In this document: in pieces, positions 19,085 to 19,137 of the stretch
Position numbering within the stretch: position 1 is the stretch's first letter
How the letters are laid out: each line of letters opens with the position of its first letter
Assembly (NCBI GenBank): GCA_937885465.1
Contig: CAKZZM010000097.1
Coordinates: 1-19,137 of the forward strand
From: an uncultured Bacteroidales bacterium
Lineage (GTDB): Bacteria > Bacteroidota > Bacteroidia > Bacteroidales > Paludibacteraceae
Direction of reading: 5' to 3'
DNA length: 19,137 nucleotides
The notes under the pieces: model-generated
The model's database searches: none
Told to the model about the DNA's origin: nothing
What the model saw: the letters and a program-made list of their open reading frames with translations, nothing else
Translations under genes and position numbers: made by a program

Positions 19085-19137
19085 TAGCGGGACCCGGGAT
19101 TGAACCGGGGACCTCATGATTATGAATCATGCGCTCT
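19085..19137 (-). tRNA. tRNA with CAT anticodon (elongator Met or Ile2), partial
   Basis: The minus strand shows the 3' part of a tRNA: the anticodon stem CATGA, the loop TTCATAA with anticodon CAT, the stem TCATG, the T-arm CCCGG-TTCAATC-CCGGG, the acceptor strand TCCCGCT and discriminator A. The anticodon stem lacks the three G-C pairs of the initiator, so it should be elongator Met or the lysidine-modified Ile tRNA. The 5' part lies beyond the window. Confidence 0.88.

Overview
The window reads as a chromosomal segment of a Bacteroidetes bacterium, most likely of the order Bacteroidales. The evidence is the promoter type (a TTTG box, 20 bases, then TAnnTTTG; best seen ahead of the first tRNA), mostly weak Shine-Dalgarno sequences, and the gene order xerC - tRNA cluster - tuf - tRNA-Trp - secE - nusG - rplK - rplA - rplJ - rplL - rpoB - rpoC. 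I cannot name a species from the sequence alone.

Layout. Bases 93-1416 hold an intact ISL3-type insertion sequence with 27-bp imperfect terminal repeats and one transposase gene. Bases 1417-1900 carry no convincing protein gene but look like a leftward (minus-strand) transcription unit: a consensus Bacteroidetes promoter at 1866-1897, a chain of stem-loops, and a strong hairpin followed by a T run at 1540-1469. This candidate structured RNA of about 390 nt is the most interesting unexplained object here. A divergent rightward promoter at 1944-1975 leads through a ~210-base leader, with a possible 38-codon ORF and two palindromes, into an AAA-type ATPase gene (2192-3256).

Next come two tandem, related deoxynucleoside kinase genes (3302-3958, 3967-4623). 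The second overlaps a tyrosine recombinase gene (4620-5546, xerC) that appears to start at TTG. After a terminator-like hairpin and a strong promoter (5597-5628) there are four tRNA genes: Thr(TGT), Tyr(GTA), Gly(TCC) and Thr(GGT). They are followed by tuf, tRNA-Trp(CCA), secE, nusG and the L11-L1-L10-L7/L12 ribosomal protein genes. An excellent intrinsic-terminator hairpin lies between rplL and rpoB and probably works as an attenuator. rpoB and rpoC follow and end in a strong terminator. Facing them from the right edge is a partial minus-strand tRNA with a CAT anticodon, with its own terminator.

How it fits together. From 5597 onward the window is the core expression machinery: tRNAs, elongation factor Tu, SecE for secretion, NusG, stalk and L1-arm ribosomal proteins, and the two large RNA polymerase subunits. 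The left part is accessory or housekeeping: salvage of deoxynucleosides, chromosome dimer resolution, an ATPase of unknown role, and a mobile element that carries its own sigma70-like promoter and a hairpin that appears to shield its start codon from outside transcription.
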